This document shows, piece after piece, positions 25,321-36,567 of a DNA stretch of 64,000 nt. The stretch lies in contig JAKLJX010000002.1 in NCBI GenBank assembly GCA_023150945.1, positions 186,001 to 250,000 of the forward strand, given 5' to 3'. Every line of letters begins with the position of its first letter. The stretch's first letter is position 1. Source of the DNA: a bacterium. Its GTDB lineage: Bacteria > Zhuqueibacterota > Zhuqueibacteria > Zhuqueibacterales > Zhuqueibacteraceae. Both the position numbers and the translations under genes were made by a program. The notes under the pieces were generated by a model that was given only the letters and a program-made list of their open reading frames with translations, was not told the origin of the DNA and made no database searches.

Positions 25321-27534
25321 TCACTGCAGTAACAGAAGTTTTTGCGAAGCCACCCAATTCCCCGCGATGATTTTGCAGAAATACACGCCGGTGGACACGG
25401 CATTGCCGCCCTCATCGCGGCCGTTCCAGCGCACGCGATGGAGGCCGGCCGGCAGCTTGCCGGCAAGCAGATGCTGCACGCGCCGCCCGCTGATATCGTA
25501 AACCGCGAGCTCGACCGCGCTGGCCGCCGGCAGTTGAAAGGCAATCGTGGTGGCGGGATTGAAAGGATTGGGGTAATTGGGCAGCAGGGCAAACGCCGCC
25601 GGTGGTCGTCCGGCGGTTGCAAAATCCGCCACGGCTGTGGGTGTGAGCGCCGCGAGAAAATCGACTTTGCCGTAGCCCCACTTCTGATTGGGCACCGGGC
25701 CAGTAAACGCGTCGCGCCGCGCGCTGGCGGTCAGAGCGTTGCGAATGTGCAGCGCGTCACGGTTGGGATTCTTTTCCAGCAGCAACGCGATTCCTCCCGC
25801 GACCAGCGGGGCAGCGAAGCTGGTGCCGCGTCCCACGGCATGACGATTATCCCGCAAGGTGAAGGCATTCGGAAACGAGGCGGTTCCCTTCCAAATGCTG
25901 AAGGGGCTGTTGGGCGAAGCCTCGGCGGAGAGCGTCGAGGCAATCATCTGGCCGGGCGCACTGATTTCCGGTTTGGTGCGGCCGTCGCGCGTCGGCCCGC
26001 TGCCGGAAAAGGAGCCGGCGGCGCCGAGCACGACACCGGGACTCTGCAGCGAGTTGTTGTCCAAATCCACCCAGGTGCGCTTGGTGTTCCACGCGCCCAC
26101 GGTGATCACATTCTTCGCGGTCGCCGGAATCGTCACCGTGCGCGTGGTATCGAGATTCGAGGTCAGCGCCGCGCCCATGCTGGAACCGACCAGCCAGAGA
26201 TCATACCGGCTGACGTTGCCGGTGATGGTCAGCTTCCACGTGCCCACCGCCGGCAAATTGCTGCTGAAATCGAAAACCTGAATCAAGACTTCCTTGTCGT
26301 TGTTGAGCGGATTGGCGCCGGTGGAGGCATTGTCGATGATGACGGCGCCGTTCGGCGTGTCTTGCGCGAAACGCACGCCGCTGTTGGCGGTGTATTGCGC
26401 GTTGTTCGGCGCGGTCAAGCGAAAGGAGAGCGTGGCGTTGCCCGGATACCAGGCATTCATTTCGAGATAGTCGTTTTGCGTGCCGCTGCTGGCGGCAAAC
26501 GCGGGCACGTTGAAATTCACCGTGACGGAATTGCTGACCGCGCCGCCGGCATGAATGTCGTTGTCGCCGTCATTGCCGGCCGCGACCACGATCACTTTGC
26601 CGGGTTTGCCCGCGCCCACCAGCTCATCGATCGCCTGCTCCTGCAAACTGCTGCCGTCGTGCGCGCCGCTGTGGCCGCCAAAACTCAAGTTGACGACATA
26701 GGGCTTGCCCAACCGGCCGGCCACGCTGTCGATGAAGCTCAGGCCGCGCACGGCATCCGCATCGGAAATATTGCCACTGTCGCCGTTCTTTGATTTGACG
26801 AAAATGATATCCGCTTCCGGCGCCATGCCGGCAAAGGTTCCCGCCGGAATGTTGGCGCCGGTGGCGAGGCCGTTGCCGGCCGCACTGCCGGTCACATGCG
26901 AGCCATGGCCATTACGGTCAGTGGTGGTAAGCGCGACGCCGCCGCTGAGCGCCGCGTTGATCTCTGCTTCGGTATAGACCATGCCGCCCTGGCTGAGATC
27001 GAGCAGATATTTGATGCGGGTTTGGCCGCCGGCTTTGCGAAAATCACCGTGGCGCCAATCAATGCCGGAATCGATCACGCCGACGATCACGCCCTTGCCG
27101 GTGAGATTGAATTGCTGCGCGGCGGCTTTGCCTCCTGCTTCCACCACTCCGGTGTCATTGCTGAAGCGCAGCAAGCGCGCCGCTTCCAGGTAAACGACGT
27201 TGGGCAGTCCGGCAATCGCCTCCAACTGCGCCACCGGCGCCTCGAGTACGGCGATTTCGCCGATCATCGCCAGCACGCGGGCGCCGCGGGCGGCCAGTTC
27301 GCTGCGCGTGCCGCGAGTCTTGACCAGCACGGTGGCGAACTCGCCTGCTGTGGTGGCGTGCAGGCCGCCCGCCTGAGCCAACAGTCCCTTTTGCAGCTCC
27401 GGTTGCTGTAACAGCAGCCGCAGCCGTGGATCGAGTTTGGCGGCAACCGGCTCGGGTAATTCCCCCGCAAACAGCGGAACCAGCGTGAGCATGAAGCAGG
27501 CGGCAATGAAGAGCCGCAGGCGAAATCTGCGCAT
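25321..27534 (-). CDS. Secreted subtilisin-like (S8) protease with C-terminal FlgD-like sorting domain
   Basis: 737 residues from ATG 27534 (AAGGAG upstream). Signal peptide 1-23; I9-like propeptide ~30-120; catalytic domain with D155 (VIDSGID), H210 (GHGSHVTG), an 'AAGNDGDN' oxyanion segment and the serine in 'GRGTSFAAP'. A beta-sandwich insert (~390-490), similar to proprotein-convertase/CUB-like domains, lies between the oxyanion region and the serine. The C-terminus is the FlgD-like/type-IX-like tail: 'LLPNYPNPFNPATTIAFQLP', 'YDISGRRV', 'GVYFCKI'. It is an extracellular or surface protease. The adjacent upstream gene encodes a propeptide-like lipoprotein. Confidence 0.93.
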   Translation of the reverse strand: MRRFRLRLFIAACFMLTLVPLFAGELPEPVAAKLDPRLRLLLQQPELQKGLLAQAGGLHATTAGEFATVLVKTRGTRSELAARGARVLAMIGEIAVLEAPVAQLEAIAGLPNVVYLEAARLLRFSNDTGVVEAGGKAAAQQFNLTGKGVIVGVIDSGIDWRHGDFRKAGGQTRIKYLLDLSQGGMVYTEAEINAALSGGVALTTTDRNGHGSHVTGSAAGNGLATGANIPAGTFAGMAPEADIIFVKSKNGDSGNISDADAVRGLSFIDSVAGRLGKPYVVNLSFGGHSGAHDGSSLQEQAIDELVGAGKPGKVIVVAAGNDGDNDIHAGGAVSNSVTVNFNVPAFAASSGTQNDYLEMNAWYPGNATLSFRLTAPNNAQYTANSGVRFAQDTPNGAVIIDNASTGANPLNNDKEVLIQVFDFSSNLPAVGTWKLTITGNVSRYDLWLVGSSMGAALTSNLDTTRTVTIPATAKNVITVGAWNTKRTWVDLDNNSLQSPGVVLGAAGSFSGSGPTRDGRTKPEISAPGQMIASTLSAEASPNSPFSIWKGTASFPNAFTLRDNRHAVGRGTSFAAPLVAGGIALLLEKNPNRDALHIRNALTASARRDAFTGPVPNQKWGYGKVDFLAALTPTAVADFATAGRPPAAFALLPNYPNPFNPATTIAFQLPAASAVELAVYDISGRRVQHLLAGKLPAGLHRVRWNGRDEGGNAVSTGVYFCKIIAGNWVASQKLLLLQ

Positions 27535-27557
27535 TGGTCGAATCTCCTTGGCGAAAG

Positions 27558-27923
27558 TTAATGCACCGCGTCCTGCTGAAAGCGATAGTCTTTTGACGGT
27601 TCGAGGTAACTGACGAAATCGAGTTCGGCAACCGGCAGCAAGGCGGAAGCGGGCAGCGTGGCGGTGGCCACGGTGCCGGTGTGAGCGAGCAGCTTCACGC
27701 CCTGCTCCTGCAGTTGGGCCTGCTGCGCCGGCGTCAGCGGCTGCTTGAATTTGATCAACACGGCGACTTCCGCGGCGTTTGCCGCCGCCGGCTCCGGCAG
27801 CCGGCTGCGCAGCCGGGGATCCAGTTTCGCGGCGGCGCCGGCTTCGCTGCGCGGACCGCGCGGCGAGCAAGACAGGATGAGAAACGGCGCAGCGATCAGC
27901 AGCAGCACGAACAGGCGTCGCAT
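27558..27923 (-). CDS. Propeptide-like lipoprotein next to the subtilase
   Basis: 121 residues. Lipobox I-L-S-C19. The mature part matches the propeptide of the downstream subtilase in order and spacing: 'KLDPRLR' is shared exactly, then 'VAVLIKF' against 'ATVLVKT', 'GVKLLAHTGTVATATLP' against 'GARVLAMIGEIAVLEAP', and 'FVSYLEP' against 'VVYLEA'. It lies 23 bases upstream in the same operon. It is therefore probably a stand-alone I9-type inhibitor or folding chaperone for the protease, tethered to a membrane. It is also possible that it is a remnant of a second, deleted protease gene. Confidence 0.85.
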   Translation of the reverse strand: MRRLFVLLLIAAPFLILSCSPRGPRSEAGAAAKLDPRLRSRLPEPAAANAAEVAVLIKFKQPLTPAQQAQLQEQGVKLLAHTGTVATATLPASALLPVAELDFVSYLEPSKDYRFQQDAVH

Positions 27924-28006
27924 GATTCTACTCCCTTGCTTCGAGAAACGGTGAGCAAGCCCGCGCCGCAGCGCTTCCGGCCGGCGCGCTGAAAATTCGG
28001 TGGCCG

Positions 28007-28801
28007 ATGGTGCGGAGATTTCCTATTTTTTGCAAGACGATTTTCCGAGGGCACGTGAAGAGCATAAACCAGACCGCCGGTAATTCTCAACCAAAGCCGC
28101 AACTTTCCCGCGGCCAGCGCGTGACGTTTTGGCTCGCGACGCGCTGCGGCTGGCTGGCGCTGCTGCTGATTGGTCACTGGACGCGCATTCGTCTGGTGGG
28201 CCGCGAACACTGCGAGCGGCTGCGGGCCGGCGGCAGACCATATCTCATTTGCACCTGGCACGGCAAGATCCTCATCCCCATCTTCGTTCACCGTAATGAA
28301 AATATCTGCGGCATGGTCAGTGAGCACCGCGACGGCGAGATGATCGCGCAGACGCTGCATCGCATCGGCTATACCACGGTGCGCGGTTCCAGCACGCGCG
28401 GCGGCAGCCGCGCGATGATCGCGATGATTCGCGCGCTGCGCGCGGGCGGTGCCGGCGCAATCATGCCGGACGGCCCGAAAGGCCCACGGCATCAATTCAA
28501 AGCCGGCGCCATTGCCATCGCGCAAAAAGCCGGCGCAGATTTGCTGCCGTTGACTTTTGCGAGCTCCTCCTGCTGGCGGCTGCAAAGCTGGGATCAATTC
28601 ATCATTCCCAAACCGTTCAGCCGCGCCATTGCCCTCTACGGCGAGCCGGTGGCCGTCGAGGCCTCCGCCGATGCCGCACAACTCGAGAGATTGCGGCAAC
28701 AGATGGAGCAACGCATGCTCGCACTGGAGGCCGAGGCCGAAGCGCATTTCTCGCAACTCGTCTGCGATTCAAATCGCAGTCGCCCAGCGCAAGTCGGCTG
28801 A
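28007..28801 (+). CDS. DUF374-type lysophospholipid/lipid A acyltransferase-like protein
   Basis: 264 residues from ATG 28007; a GTG at 28055 behind GAGGG is an equally good start (248 residues) and leaves the first helix intact. A single N-terminal membrane helix precedes the acyltransferase-like core, which includes 'TWHGKILIPIF' (H-x4-type motif, altered), 'SEHRDGEMIAQTLHRIGY', 'GSSTRGGSRAM' and 'IMPDGPKGPRHQFKAGAI'. DUF374 proteins are thought to acylate lipid A in bacteria lacking LpxL. lpxK follows 121 bases downstream, which supports that role. The C-terminal ~40 residues are helical and charged. Confidence 0.88.
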   Translation: MVRRFPIFCKTIFRGHVKSINQTAGNSQPKPQLSRGQRVTFWLATRCGWLALLLIGHWTRIRLVGREHCERLRAGGRPYLICTWHGKILIPIFVHRNENICGMVSEHRDGEMIAQTLHRIGYTTVRGSSTRGGSRAMIAMIRALRAGGAGAIMPDGPKGPRHQFKAGAIAIAQKAGADLLPLTFASSSCWRLQSWDQFIIPKPFSRAIALYGEPVAVEASADAAQLERLRQQMEQRMLALEAEAEAHFSQLVCDSNRSRPAQVG

Positions 28802-28922
28802 AGCCGGCTCTCACCCAGTGGGCAGTCAGTCGCCCTCAGAAGATTTCGGCCTTGCGCCTGAGAATTGCTTCTCAAGCAAGGAGGGCGAGAACAGATGTAA
28901 AATTCCGGTTCCCTTTGGCGCG

Positions 28923-29969
28923 ATGACAAAGATCCATTACCCCGCACTCCTGCCGCTTTCCTGGCTGTATCGCGGCCTGGTTCAACTGCGTAACTGCGGT
29001 TACGAGAAAGGCATTCTACCCGTGCAGAAGCTGCCGGCGCGTGTGCTGAGCGTGGGCAACCTGTCAGTGGGCGGCACCGGCAAAACGCCGCTCACGATTT
29101 TTCTGGCGAATGCTCTGCAGCAGGAAGGCTGGCACACCGCGATCGTGGCGCGCGGCTACCGGCGCGCCGGCCACGGCACCTGCATTGTCAGTGACGGTCG
29201 CGGCCTGCGCGCTGACCTGCACGCCAGCGGTGATGAGCCGCAGTTGCTCGCGGCCGCTTGTGCCGGCACCCCCGTGATTGTGGATGAAAGCAAAACGCGC
29301 GCAGCACAAGTCGCGGTGGCGCAGTTTCAGCCGCAGGTGATCTTGATTGACGACGGTTTTCAGCATCGCCGTTTGCACCGTGATCTCGAGATTGTGCTGG
29401 CGCCGGCTGAGCTGTTGCGCGGCGCCGCCTGGCTGTTGCCGGCCGGGCCCTTGCGCGAGCCGCTGGGCAATCTGCGGCGGGCGCAACTGCTGCTGCTCAC
29501 CGGGCTGTCGGCTCTTGCCGCTGCGGCGCAGGAAGCATTGCACAAGCATTGCGCCGATCACTTCGGCGTCAAAACTTTCGCGCTGGAGTTTCAGCCACGC
29601 GGCCTGCATCCGCTGATCGGCGGTGAAGCTCTGCCGGCCGCCGCAGCCGCCGACCGCCGCGCGGTGCTGGTGAGTGGCATTGCAAATCCCGCGCGCTTTG
29701 TGGAGATGCTGCGCGGCCTCGGCATCCAGCCTGTGGAGATTTTGAATTTTTCAGATCACTACAACTATCGCGCCAGCGACGCGCAACGCCTTGTCGACCT
29801 GATGGTGCGATCGCGCAGTGATCTTCTGATCACAACCGGCAAAGACGCGGTCAAGCTGCGGCAATTCGATTGCCTGCGCCGGCTGCCGGCTTACGCTCTC
29901 GAAATTCAAGCCATGCCAGCGCCGGATTTTTTGCCGGCGGTGAAACAAGTGCTCGGCGCTGCAGAATGA
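28923..29969 (+). CDS. lpxK: Tetraacyldisaccharide 4'-kinase (LpxK)
   Basis: 348 residues from ATG 28923; the frame is open further upstream but would overlap the acyltransferase. The membrane-proximal N-terminus 'PLSWLYRGLVQLRNCGY' is followed by the P-loop 'SVGNLSVGGTGKTPL', 'IVARGYRR', 'SGDEPQLLA' and 'LIDDGFQHRRLHRDLEIVL', all signatures of LpxK. It phosphorylates the 4' position of the lipid A disaccharide precursor at the inner membrane. It shows the organism makes lipid A and so has an LPS-type outer membrane. No strong ribosome site is visible. Confidence 0.95.
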   Translation: MTKIHYPALLPLSWLYRGLVQLRNCGYEKGILPVQKLPARVLSVGNLSVGGTGKTPLTIFLANALQQEGWHTAIVARGYRRAGHGTCIVSDGRGLRADLHASGDEPQLLAAACAGTPVIVDESKTRAAQVAVAQFQPQVILIDDGFQHRRLHRDLEIVLAPAELLRGAAWLLPAGPLREPLGNLRRAQLLLLTGLSALAAAAQEALHKHCADHFGVKTFALEFQPRGLHPLIGGEALPAAAAADRRAVLVSGIANPARFVEMLRGLGIQPVEILNFSDHYNYRASDAQRLVDLMVRSRSDLLITTGKDAVKLRQFDCLRRLPAYALEIQAMPAPDFLPAVKQVLGAAE

Positions 29970-30197
29970 CTGCGCAGCCGCACGAAAGTTGAAAAAATGC
30001 CAGTCTGGCAGCGCGAGAAAAGCCTTGCGATTCACTGGCCGGTTTTGTATTTTCATGGCCGCAAATCAAGGGAAAAATGGTTTTTAGCCGCGGATGAGCC
30101 TTACCTCTCCCATGACGCACACGCCGCCACACTTTCGCCATTTTGAATCTTCTCATCGCATCATCCCTCAGCATTTGATTCAAATAAAGTGACAGCC

Positions 30198-31590
<1,393 letters not shown>

Positions 31591-31598
<8 letters not shown>

Positions 31599-32646
31599 CC
31601 GCACCGGCATTCACGCCGCTCGCAGAAAGGGCATCCACCCTGCCGCTGTCAGGTGGGATGCCCTTTTTGTTTCGATGCCGGGCGTGCAGCATGAACACCA
31701 GCGCCGCCAATCCCACCGGCAGGGTGAAGGTCAACACCCGCCAGGCGGCGGAGAGCACGCCCACAAAGTTCTCCGGCAACACCTCGCGATAAAGCAGCAA
31801 GAAGCCGAACTCGGCGCCGCCGACCGCGCCCGGCGAGGGCACGAAATTCATCACCATGAAGAGCAGCCATTGCGAGACAATCACCTGCAGCGCGTCGAGG
31901 TTTTGGCGTAAGCCTTCCAACAAAACGACCAGCAGGCTGCAACGGCATGCCCAATGCACCCCCGCCAATCCCACGGTCACAAAGAAGCGCCAGCCGCCGT
32001 GCGTGATCACCTGCCGCAAAGTCTGCATGCCGACGTGTGCTTGCTGCCGGCAGGTCCGCCACCATTCTGCCACTCTGTTTTTGTGCCGCAGCGGCAAACT
32101 GCGCCAAACCAGTCTGGCCGCCGCCGATCCGGCTGCCGCCGCGAGCAGCACCGTGAGCAGAATGTCGCCGCCCTGCCAATCCTGCAGCGGCAGCAGATCC
32201 CACAGCGCGCCGAGGGCGAAGAACTCGCGCGCGGCCGGCGAAAGCATGAGCACCGCCGGCACACTGAGCAGAAAGAAAAAATACTCTTCCAGCGTCCCCA
32301 AAATCATCAGCGAGGCGGCAGTGCCGGCCGGCACGCCGCGCTTGACCAGCCAGCCGAGTTTGAAGTAGCCGCCGCCCACTGCCGTGGGTGTGACCGCGGA
32401 CACCGCCTCCGCGGCAATGACGATGCGCAGAATCTCAGGAAAACGCGCCGGATGGCGCAAGAAGCTCATCCACACCGAGAGCCGGAGAGCGCTGAGCAGC
32501 CACGGCAAAAGCGCCATCGCCAGCAGCAGCAGCGCATGCGAAAGGGGAAAATGGCGCAAGGCCTCGAGTGCCGGCTGATCGATCGTGCAGGCCGAATAGA
32601 CCGACGTGATCAGCAGACCGAGGCTGAGCACAACAATCAAACGCAT
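31591..32646 (-). CDS. Flippase-like integral membrane protein (LPG-synthase TM / UPF0104 family)
   Basis: 351 residues, about eight membrane helices. Signature segments are 'SAVTPTAVGGGYFKLGWL' and 'NFVPSPGAVGGAEFGFLLLY', typical of the PF03706 (lysylphosphatidylglycerol synthase transmembrane) family, often next to glycosyltransferases and lipid-modifying genes. It lacks the aminoacyl-transferase domain of MprF, so it is probably only a lipid transporter or partner. Its 3' end overlaps the convergent NtrC gene by 8 bases, and the last ~25 codons encode the hairpin that terminates that gene. Confidence 0.87.
31626..31669 (+). terminator. Rho-independent terminator of the NtrC gene, embedded in the convergent coding sequence
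   Basis: The arms AAAGGGCATCC(ACC) and (GGT)GGGATGCCCTTT form a stem of ~14 bp with one bulged G, followed by TTTTT. It lies wholly inside the last codons of the flippase-like gene on the other strand. Confidence 0.85.
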
Positions 32647-32729
32647 GGGAAAAAACGGGCAGGGTCAGCAACCATGCACAACGGCCCATGGGCCGGGCGT
32701 GAACATCGCACGGAGGTTGTCAACGCGTT

Positions 32730-33365
32730 TCAGATCACAGCCAACTGGGGAACAGCCACGACCTGCTCCGGACTTCTCCGGCGCAGTTGCCGCTTGGGCC
32801 GGCCGGGCGCCGCGGAAAACGCCCGCTGGAGTTGTTGATAACACGCGCTGAGCTGCCGGCTGCGCACCAGCGAGTTGGAGGCGGCAACGCGTTCGATCCG
32901 GGTGTGCGTCAATCCCAGCCGATTCAGCGCGTGGCCGTCATTGTCATTTTCCACCAGAACCAATTGGCAGGCGCTATAGAACCAGCGGAGATAGCCGGCC
33001 TCAGCCTGATCGGCTTCCTGCGGCGAATAAGTCGCCACCAGCGGGAGTTGATGGCTGCGGGCGTAGCTCAAGCCCAGCAGGCTGAGCAGCGAAGTGTCCG
33101 CGAGATGAATCAAATCCGGGTGGAACGCCTCGAGCTGCCGGGACACGCCGTCGGACAGAGCTTGCGCCTCTTCCTGATCCGGAAAGCGCAGAGCGGAATA
33201 AGGCTGCAGGCCGATCACTTCTTCGCGCACTGCCAGCTCCGTGAACGGCGAGCCGGTGAAACAACGAAAACTGATCCTGGCATGTTGGAGGTGAGGAAAC
33301 GCCCGGGTAAGGGGATGAGCCGGCGCGGTGGCTGAGAGGCTTTCGAGAAAAAAGGCAACCCGCAT
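32730..33365 (-). CDS. N-terminal half of a GT4-type glycosyltransferase (truncated)
   Basis: 211 residues, about half the normal length of GT4 enzymes. It has the first Rossmann-like domain: start 'MRVAFFLESLS', then 'HPDLIHLADTSLLSLLGLSY' and 'LPLVATYSPQ', followed by the linker region ('VASNSLVRSR'). The C-terminal donor-binding domain with the E-x7-E motif is absent, replaced by ~40 basic residues. It may be a gene remnant, or a short partner protein. The flippase-like gene starts 83 bases downstream on the same strand. Confidence 0.65.
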   Translation of the reverse strand: MRVAFFLESLSATAPAHPLTRAFPHLQHARISFRCFTGSPFTELAVREEVIGLQPYSALRFPDQEEAQALSDGVSRQLEAFHPDLIHLADTSLLSLLGLSYARSHQLPLVATYSPQEADQAEAGYLRWFYSACQLVLVENDNDGHALNRLGLTHTRIERVAASNSLVRSRQLSACYQQLQRAFSAAPGRPKRQLRRRSPEQVVAVPQLAVI

Positions 33366-33815
33366 GAGAGCATCCTTTCTATGAGTATCGCAGAGCTGTC
33401 ATCACTCTGAGGTAATCCGTCACAATCCTTTGTGAGCGTGGTAACCTGGCGGTTGTCGTGCTGGCGACCTCAGGCCGGGGCCGCAAGACGACAATGGCCT
33501 TCACTATCCCGCACTTCCCCGGCAAAATTCAAACCAATGGCGCTGAGCGACGACACGTAAAGTTGTCATAATTATGTGAATGCCAGAGGGCTGATTTTCC
33601 TGCGGCCAAAATTCTTGCCCGGCTGGTGACGGCGGTTGCCGAGTGTTCGCGGGAGGTGAGAATTACAGGAATGAAAGCCGAAGACGTAATCGCGAGCGCG
33701 TTTGGTACGCCAGGGCGTCGCTGCCGCGGCAGCGAGGGTTCCGCTTGCTTTTCGGGGAATGAAGGCCTTTATTGTGCAACTTTCGCGTGACAAATCAACC
33801 AACCGGAGACGCTTC
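33366..33815. other. Intergenic stretch between divergent genes
   Basis: 450 bases with no supported gene; an 81-codon minus frame at 33572-33817 is basic and has no homology I recognise. The right end carries GGAG eight bases before the AbgT start. A small CATAATTATG palindrome lies near 33567, but no full promoter was resolved. Confidence 0.45.
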
Positions 33816-35348
33816 ATGAGATGGAGGTTTCGCTTCAGCAGCCAGTTCTTCTATCGCTCGTTGGATTTCGTTGAAAAAGTCGGCAATCTGCTGCCTCATC
33901 CCACGAGTTTGTTCGCGCTTTTCGCCGGTCTGGTCATCATCATCTCCGCGCTAGCCGCCGCCTTCGAGCTCTCGGCGATTCATCCCGGCACCGGCAAGAC
34001 GATTGAAGCGGTGAGCCTGCTCAGCGGTGAAGGCCTGCGGCGCATCGTCACGGAGATGGTGCGCAACTTCACCAACTTCGCGCCGCTCGGCACCGTGCTG
34101 GTGGCGCTGCTGGGCATCGGCGTAGCCGAGGGTTCCGGCTTGCTGGGCGCGGCCATCCGGTTGCTGGTGCTCTCCGCGCCGCGGCGGTTGCTGACGATGG
34201 TGATTGTCTTCGCCGGCATCATGTCGAACGCCGCTTCTGAAATCGGCTACGTGTTGCTGGTGCCGTTGGGCGCCGTTATTTTTCTCGCGGTCGGCCGCCA
34301 TCCGCTCGCCGGGTTGGCGGCGGCCTTTGCCGGAGTTTCGGGCGGCTACAGTGCCAATCTTCTGCTCGGCACGGTTGACCCACTGCTCGCCGGCCTGTCG
34401 CAGGAAGCGGCGCACATCATCGACCCGGCTTACCTGGTCAATCCCGCCTGCAATTACTATTTCATGGTGGTCTCCACTTTCGTGCTCACGCTGGTGTGCA
34501 CTTGGGTGGCGGAGAAGATCGTTGAGCCGCGGCTGGGAACCTATACCGGCACGGAAAAGGCCATGGATCTGCAGCCGCTTTCCGCCGAAGAGAAACGCGG
34601 ATTGTGGTATGCTTTCGCCACCGGGGTGGTCATCGTGTTGTTGCTGCTGTGGGCAGTGGTGCCGGAAGACGGCGTGTTGCGCGATCCCCGCAATCCGGAT
34701 TTTCTGCATTCCCCCTTTCTCTCCGGCATCGTTGCCATCGTCTTTCTGACCTCGGCGGTGATGGGCATCGCTTACGGCCGCGGCGCCGGCACCGTGCGCA
34801 GCGACGCCAACGTCGTCGATGCCATGAGCAAGGCCATGGGAACGCTGGCCTCCTACATCACTCTGGTGTTTTTTGCCGCGCAATTCGTCGCCTATTTTTC
34901 GTGGACGAATCTCGGCTTGATCGTGGCGGTGAAAGGCGCGGAATTCCTCAAGGCGGTCGGCTTCGACGGCATCCCCTTGTTGCTCAGCTTCGTGCTGCTG
35001 TCCGCCGCCCTGAATATGTTCATGGGCAGCGCCTCGGCCAAATGGGCGATCATGGCGCCGGTGTTCGTGCCGATGTTCATGCTGCTAGGTTACACGCCGG
35101 AACTGACCCAGGCCGCCTATCGCATCGGCGATTCCTGCACCAACATCATCTCGCCGATGATGTCTTATTTTGCCTTGATTGTGGCATTTGTGCAGCGCTA
35201 CAGCAAGGGCGCCGGCATGGGCACGGTGATCGCCACCATGGCGCCTTTCACGGTGGCATTCTTGGTGGCCTGGTCGGTTCTGCTGGTCTTGTGGTTTGCG
35301 TTGGATCTGCCGGTGGGACCGGGCGCCGGCTTGCGGCTCGCGGAGTAG
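33816..35348 (+). CDS. AbgT-family transporter
   Basis: 510 residues from ATG 33816, matching the usual ~508; an in-frame upstream extension to 33702 has no support. N-terminus '[20 protein letters not shown]', followed by '[21 protein letters not shown]', '[19 protein letters not shown]' and '[15 protein letters not shown]', are AbgT family signatures. The fold has about nine helices plus two hairpins. Members move p-aminobenzoyl-glutamate or act as sulfonamide exporters by proton antiport; which applies here is not decidable. It is monocistronic; a MITE-like repeat follows the stop. Confidence 0.94.
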   Translation: MRWRFRFSSQFFYRSLDFVEKVGNLLPHPTSLFALFAGLVIIISALAAAFELSAIHPGTGKTIEAVSLLSGEGLRRIVTEMVRNFTNFAPLGTVLVALLGIGVAEGSGLLGAAIRLLVLSAPRRLLTMVIVFAGIMSNAASEIGYVLLVPLGAVIFLAVGRHPLAGLAAAFAGVSGGYSANLLLGTVDPLLAGLSQEAAHIIDPAYLVNPACNYYFMVVSTFVLTLVCTWVAEKIVEPRLGTYTGTEKAMDLQPLSAEEKRGLWYAFATGVVIVLLLLWAVVPEDGVLRDPRNPDFLHSPFLSGIVAIVFLTSAVMGIAYGRGAGTVRSDANVVDAMSKAMGTLASYITLVFFAAQFVAYFSWTNLGLIVAVKGAEFLKAVGFDGIPLLLSFVLLSAALNMFMGSASAKWAIMAPVFVPMFMLLGYTPELTQAAYRIGDSCTNIISPMMSYFALIVAFVQRYSKGAGMGTVIATMAPFTVAFLVAWSVLLVLWFALDLPVGPGAGLRLAE

Positions 35349-35431
35349 CGCAGCGCGGCAGGCGTTGCCGGCCGCGCCGATCTCCGCCCGCACACAAAAC
35401 GCCCGGGCTCTTACAGGTGGGAATTGGTGTC

Positions 35432-35566
35432 AGTCCGAAAACGTTCCAACCTCGGCTCAGCCGAGGTTTCTAAAACGACCGGTGTCGTGAAAACTCCGAG
35501 GATTGTGATACAACGGCCAAGCCGTTGCTGAAACATACTCTCAAGAATTCACGATTTCGGACGGAA
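35432..35566. repeat. MITE-like palindromic repeat, copy A
   Basis: ~135 bases with inverted ends CAGTCCGAAAACG and (reverse strand) CCGTCCGAAATCG. It contains hairpins CCTCGGC-TCA-GCCGAGG (35450-35466) and CAACGGC-CAA-GCCGTTG (35511-35527). The right end (GGACGGAAACGAATT) matches copy B at 14 of 15 bases and abuts the stop of the oxidoreductase gene. Confidence 0.6.
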
Positions 35567-35571
35567 ACGAA

Positions 35572-36567
35572 TTACGCCGGCGGCTGTCCCTTGATCATTT
35601 CCGTAATTGCGGTGGCCACTTCCAGCGCATGCAAGCCGTCCTCACCGGTGACCGGCGGCGGGGCCTCATGTCTGATCGCGCTGGCAAAGCTCTCCAACTC
35701 GGCGCGCAGGGCATTGCTCTCGGGCGCCTCACGCTTTTCGTAGAGGATGTGCCGCGGCCGCGCGCCCTGATCGAGCTTGCCCAGCACCAGGGGAAAGGCC
35801 TGGCCGGACACGGTTTCCTCTGGGGCAGTGAGGCGGAAGACTTCGCTAAAGCCCTGCAGGAAATCAACCGAGATGTAGGCGTCGCGTTGAAAGAGGCGCA
35901 TCTTGCGCATCTTTTTTTGTGAGATGCGGCTGGCAGTGACGTTGGCCACGCAACCATTGGCAAACTGCAGCCGGGCGTTGGCAATGTCCGGCTCGTGCGA
36001 AACCACCGCCACGCCGTTGGCGTCAACGCGGGTGATGGCGCTCTGCACCAGGCTCAAAATGATGTCAATGTCGTGAATCATCAAATCGAGCACCACCGCG
36101 ACGTCGGTGCCGCGCGGATCAAATGACGCCATGCGATGTGACTCGATGAAGCGCGGCGCCAGCGGAAATCCCGCCAGCGCGCGCAGCGCGCCGTTGAACC
36201 GCTCGATGTGGCCCACTTGCAGAATCAGGTTCTGCGTCTGCGCCAGGGCAATGAGCTGCCGCGCCTGCGCAATGGTGGTGGTGATGGGTTTTTCGATGAG
36301 CACGTGGCGGCCGGCTTGCAGCGCTGCCAGCGCCGTGGTGAAATGATCGCTGGTCGGCACTGCGATCGTCAATGCCGCGCAGTTTGCCAGCAATTCCGGC
36401 AGCGCGGCGAACGCGCGCGTGCCATGCTCGGCTGCCACTTGCTGGGCGCGCTCCTGCTTGACGTCAAAAACGCCCGCCAGCTCGACTCCCGCAACTTCGC
36501 GCAGGCGCGCAACGTGCAGTGCGCCCAGCCTGCCAACTCCGGCAACTCCAATGCGAATCACCGCCAT
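35572..36567 (-). CDS. Gfo/Idh/MocA-family NAD(P)-dependent oxidoreductase
   Basis: 331 residues from ATG 36567 (GGGAG upstream). Rossmann start 'IRIGVAGVGRLGALHVARL', catalytic-region 'VLIEKPITTT' (the EKP lysine), and 'LDLMIHDIDIILSL' with the conserved H-D. It probably oxidises or reduces a sugar or nucleotide sugar. Located among LPS genes, it could be a UDP-sugar dehydrogenase such as GnnA, but no GnnB-type aminotransferase is nearby, so the substrate is left open. A repeat element touches its 3' end. Confidence 0.9.
   Translation of the reverse strand: MAVIRIGVAGVGRLGALHVARLREVAGVELAGVFDVKQERAQQVAAEHGTRAFAALPELLANCAALTIAVPTSDHFTTALAALQAGRHVLIEKPITTTIAQARQLIALAQTQNLILQVGHIERFNGALRALAGFPLAPRFIESHRMASFDPRGTDVAVVLDLMIHDIDIILSLVQSAITRVDANGVAVVSHEPDIANARLQFANGCVANVTASRISQKKMRKMRLFQRDAYISVDFLQGFSEVFRLTAPEETVSGQAFPLVLGKLDQGARPRHILYEKREAPESNALRAELESFASAIRHEAPPPVTGEDGLHALEVATAITEMIKGQPPA

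Noticed and set aside
28557-28922. Upstream extension of lpxK
   Set aside because: It would overlap the acyltransferase gene by 245 bases and adds low-quality sequence; ATG 28923 gives the normal LpxK N-terminus.
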